NCBI RefSeq assembly: GCF_905475465.1
Contig: NC_062249.1
Coordinates: 3,422,501 to 3,486,500 of the forward strand
DNA length: 64,000 nucleotides
Direction: 5' to 3'
Origin: Pieris napi
Lineage: Eukaryota > Arthropoda > Insecta > Lepidoptera > Pieridae
Of this stretch, positions 63,150-64,000 are shown in pieces. Under the pieces are notes generated by a model. That model made no database searches and was not told the DNA's origin. It saw only the letters and a program-made list of their open reading frames with translations. Numbering within the stretch: position 1 is the stretch's first letter; the number at the start of each line of letters is the position of its first letter. Both the position numbers and the translations under genes were made by a program.

Positions 63150-64000
63150 AAAAAAATACATAAAAAAACATATCATTGGGCGATTGTGACTGCTTGTTGA
63201 TAGTTTTCATTTCGTAGTTTTATAAATATGTAAATTATGTATTTAAGGTGAAATTGTTCATTCCAATCGAAAAGTTGAAAGTACCTACTTGTTAAGTTTT
63301 TTACGTGCAATTATTAATTGCTAATTCTAATTTAAGCGTATAGTTTGTACAGCATAGTTGAATGAAAAGCAATTATTAAAGAATTTCTGAAATTGTTATT
63401 TTTTTTTGGATTACCAACACCTTGCCGCCTTAACCTTATAAGCATCAAATCATAGACTGCGTGGCATAGACAATGTCTAGATTGACACATTTCGTTTCAT
63501 TTTCAACTTACGTAATGGACGTACGAGACCCACACTTATTCTAAATTTGAAATGATGTTTTAGTCAACGCTATTTATCCACCTTACCACTCCCACTCGTG
63601 ACTTCTTAATAGAGGCTTATACAAAATGGATATAGATTTTAAAATATGTTCTTAATAACAAAAATATTTAATTTGATATATTGTACATGGGCGATGATAA
63701 AATTAAAGAAACAGTTAACAATGATATTTATTTTACATTATAGAAATTAAATATTAATTTAACAATACTTTTCTCAATATCAGTGATGATCTTCAATTGC
63801 GCGACATAAATAATTTTGACTTTTAGCGTATCACAAATAAACACATAAAAATAATACTATAATTGTCAATAACCATTCCTTATATATAAATCTATTAATG
63901 AAATACATACATGACTTTGGTATGTGAACTATAATCGGACACAATTCTAAATTTAAAATTATCGTTAGTAAAGCGAAAAAGTGATAAAACTTAGGATACT
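63150..64000. other. 3' UTR / downstream region of Shab
   Basis: AT-rich, no further exon or recognised repeat. It may be partly 3' UTR. Confidence 0.35.

Overview
The window looks like nuclear DNA of a moth or butterfly (Lepidoptera). It is AT-rich and intron-rich, and it is full of tRNA-derived SINEs, 5'-truncated LINEs, MITEs and short Helitrons of types I recognise from lepidopteran genomes. The two host genes resemble insect proteins exon by exon. No species call can be made from the sequence alone. All gene models were read by eye from frames, splice sites and family resemblance.

Left part (482-14329, minus strand): ten exons of a senataxin-like superfamily 1 helicase, truncated by the window edge at its 3' end. 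The protein starts with an FHA phosphopeptide-binding domain. A long charged linker follows, carrying four SUMO-acceptor consensus sites, a SUMO-interacting-like motif, a basic cluster and a PP1-docking-like KSVRF motif. The helicase core comes next, with Walker A split between two exons. The exon phases chain without a break for 3068 coding bases. Its introns hold a complete but dead Copia retrotransposon (2621-7165) that was itself hit by a Jockey-like LINE, and also Helitrons, SINEs and a pair of Harbinger-type MITEs.

Middle (14336-52045): about 37 kb without a supportable host coding exon. It holds a hAT element (15029-17083) containing a fold-back mariner that contains a third insertion, a roughly 315 bp pentanucleotide array, three tRNA-derived SINE families, fragments of several LINE families, MITEs, a 38-bp minisatellite and a few GC-rich islands. 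Part of this stretch may be a 5' intron of the next gene, because the first coding exon of that gene is preceded by a 3' splice site.

Right part (52046-63042, plus strand): a complete set of 13 coding exons for Shab, the insect Kv2 delayed-rectifier potassium channel. The exons join in phase to 869 codons plus a stop. They cover the T1 tetramerisation domain with its zinc motif, S1-S6 with a TVGYGD filter, and a long cytoplasmic tail. Its introns contain a near-perfect palindromic MITE 69 bp before the T1 exon, a tandem duplication next to exon 4, a CRE-containing GC-rich island, a SINE with intact target-site duplications, and a small inverted-repeat element that carries most of a 5S rRNA sequence.

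I see no bacterial, CRISPR, operon-like or viral system. The most unusual items are the 5S-bearing element, the nested and fold-back transposons, a LINE family with a T-rich tail, the SUMO/PP1 motif cluster in the helicase linker and the tandem splice acceptors in Shab.
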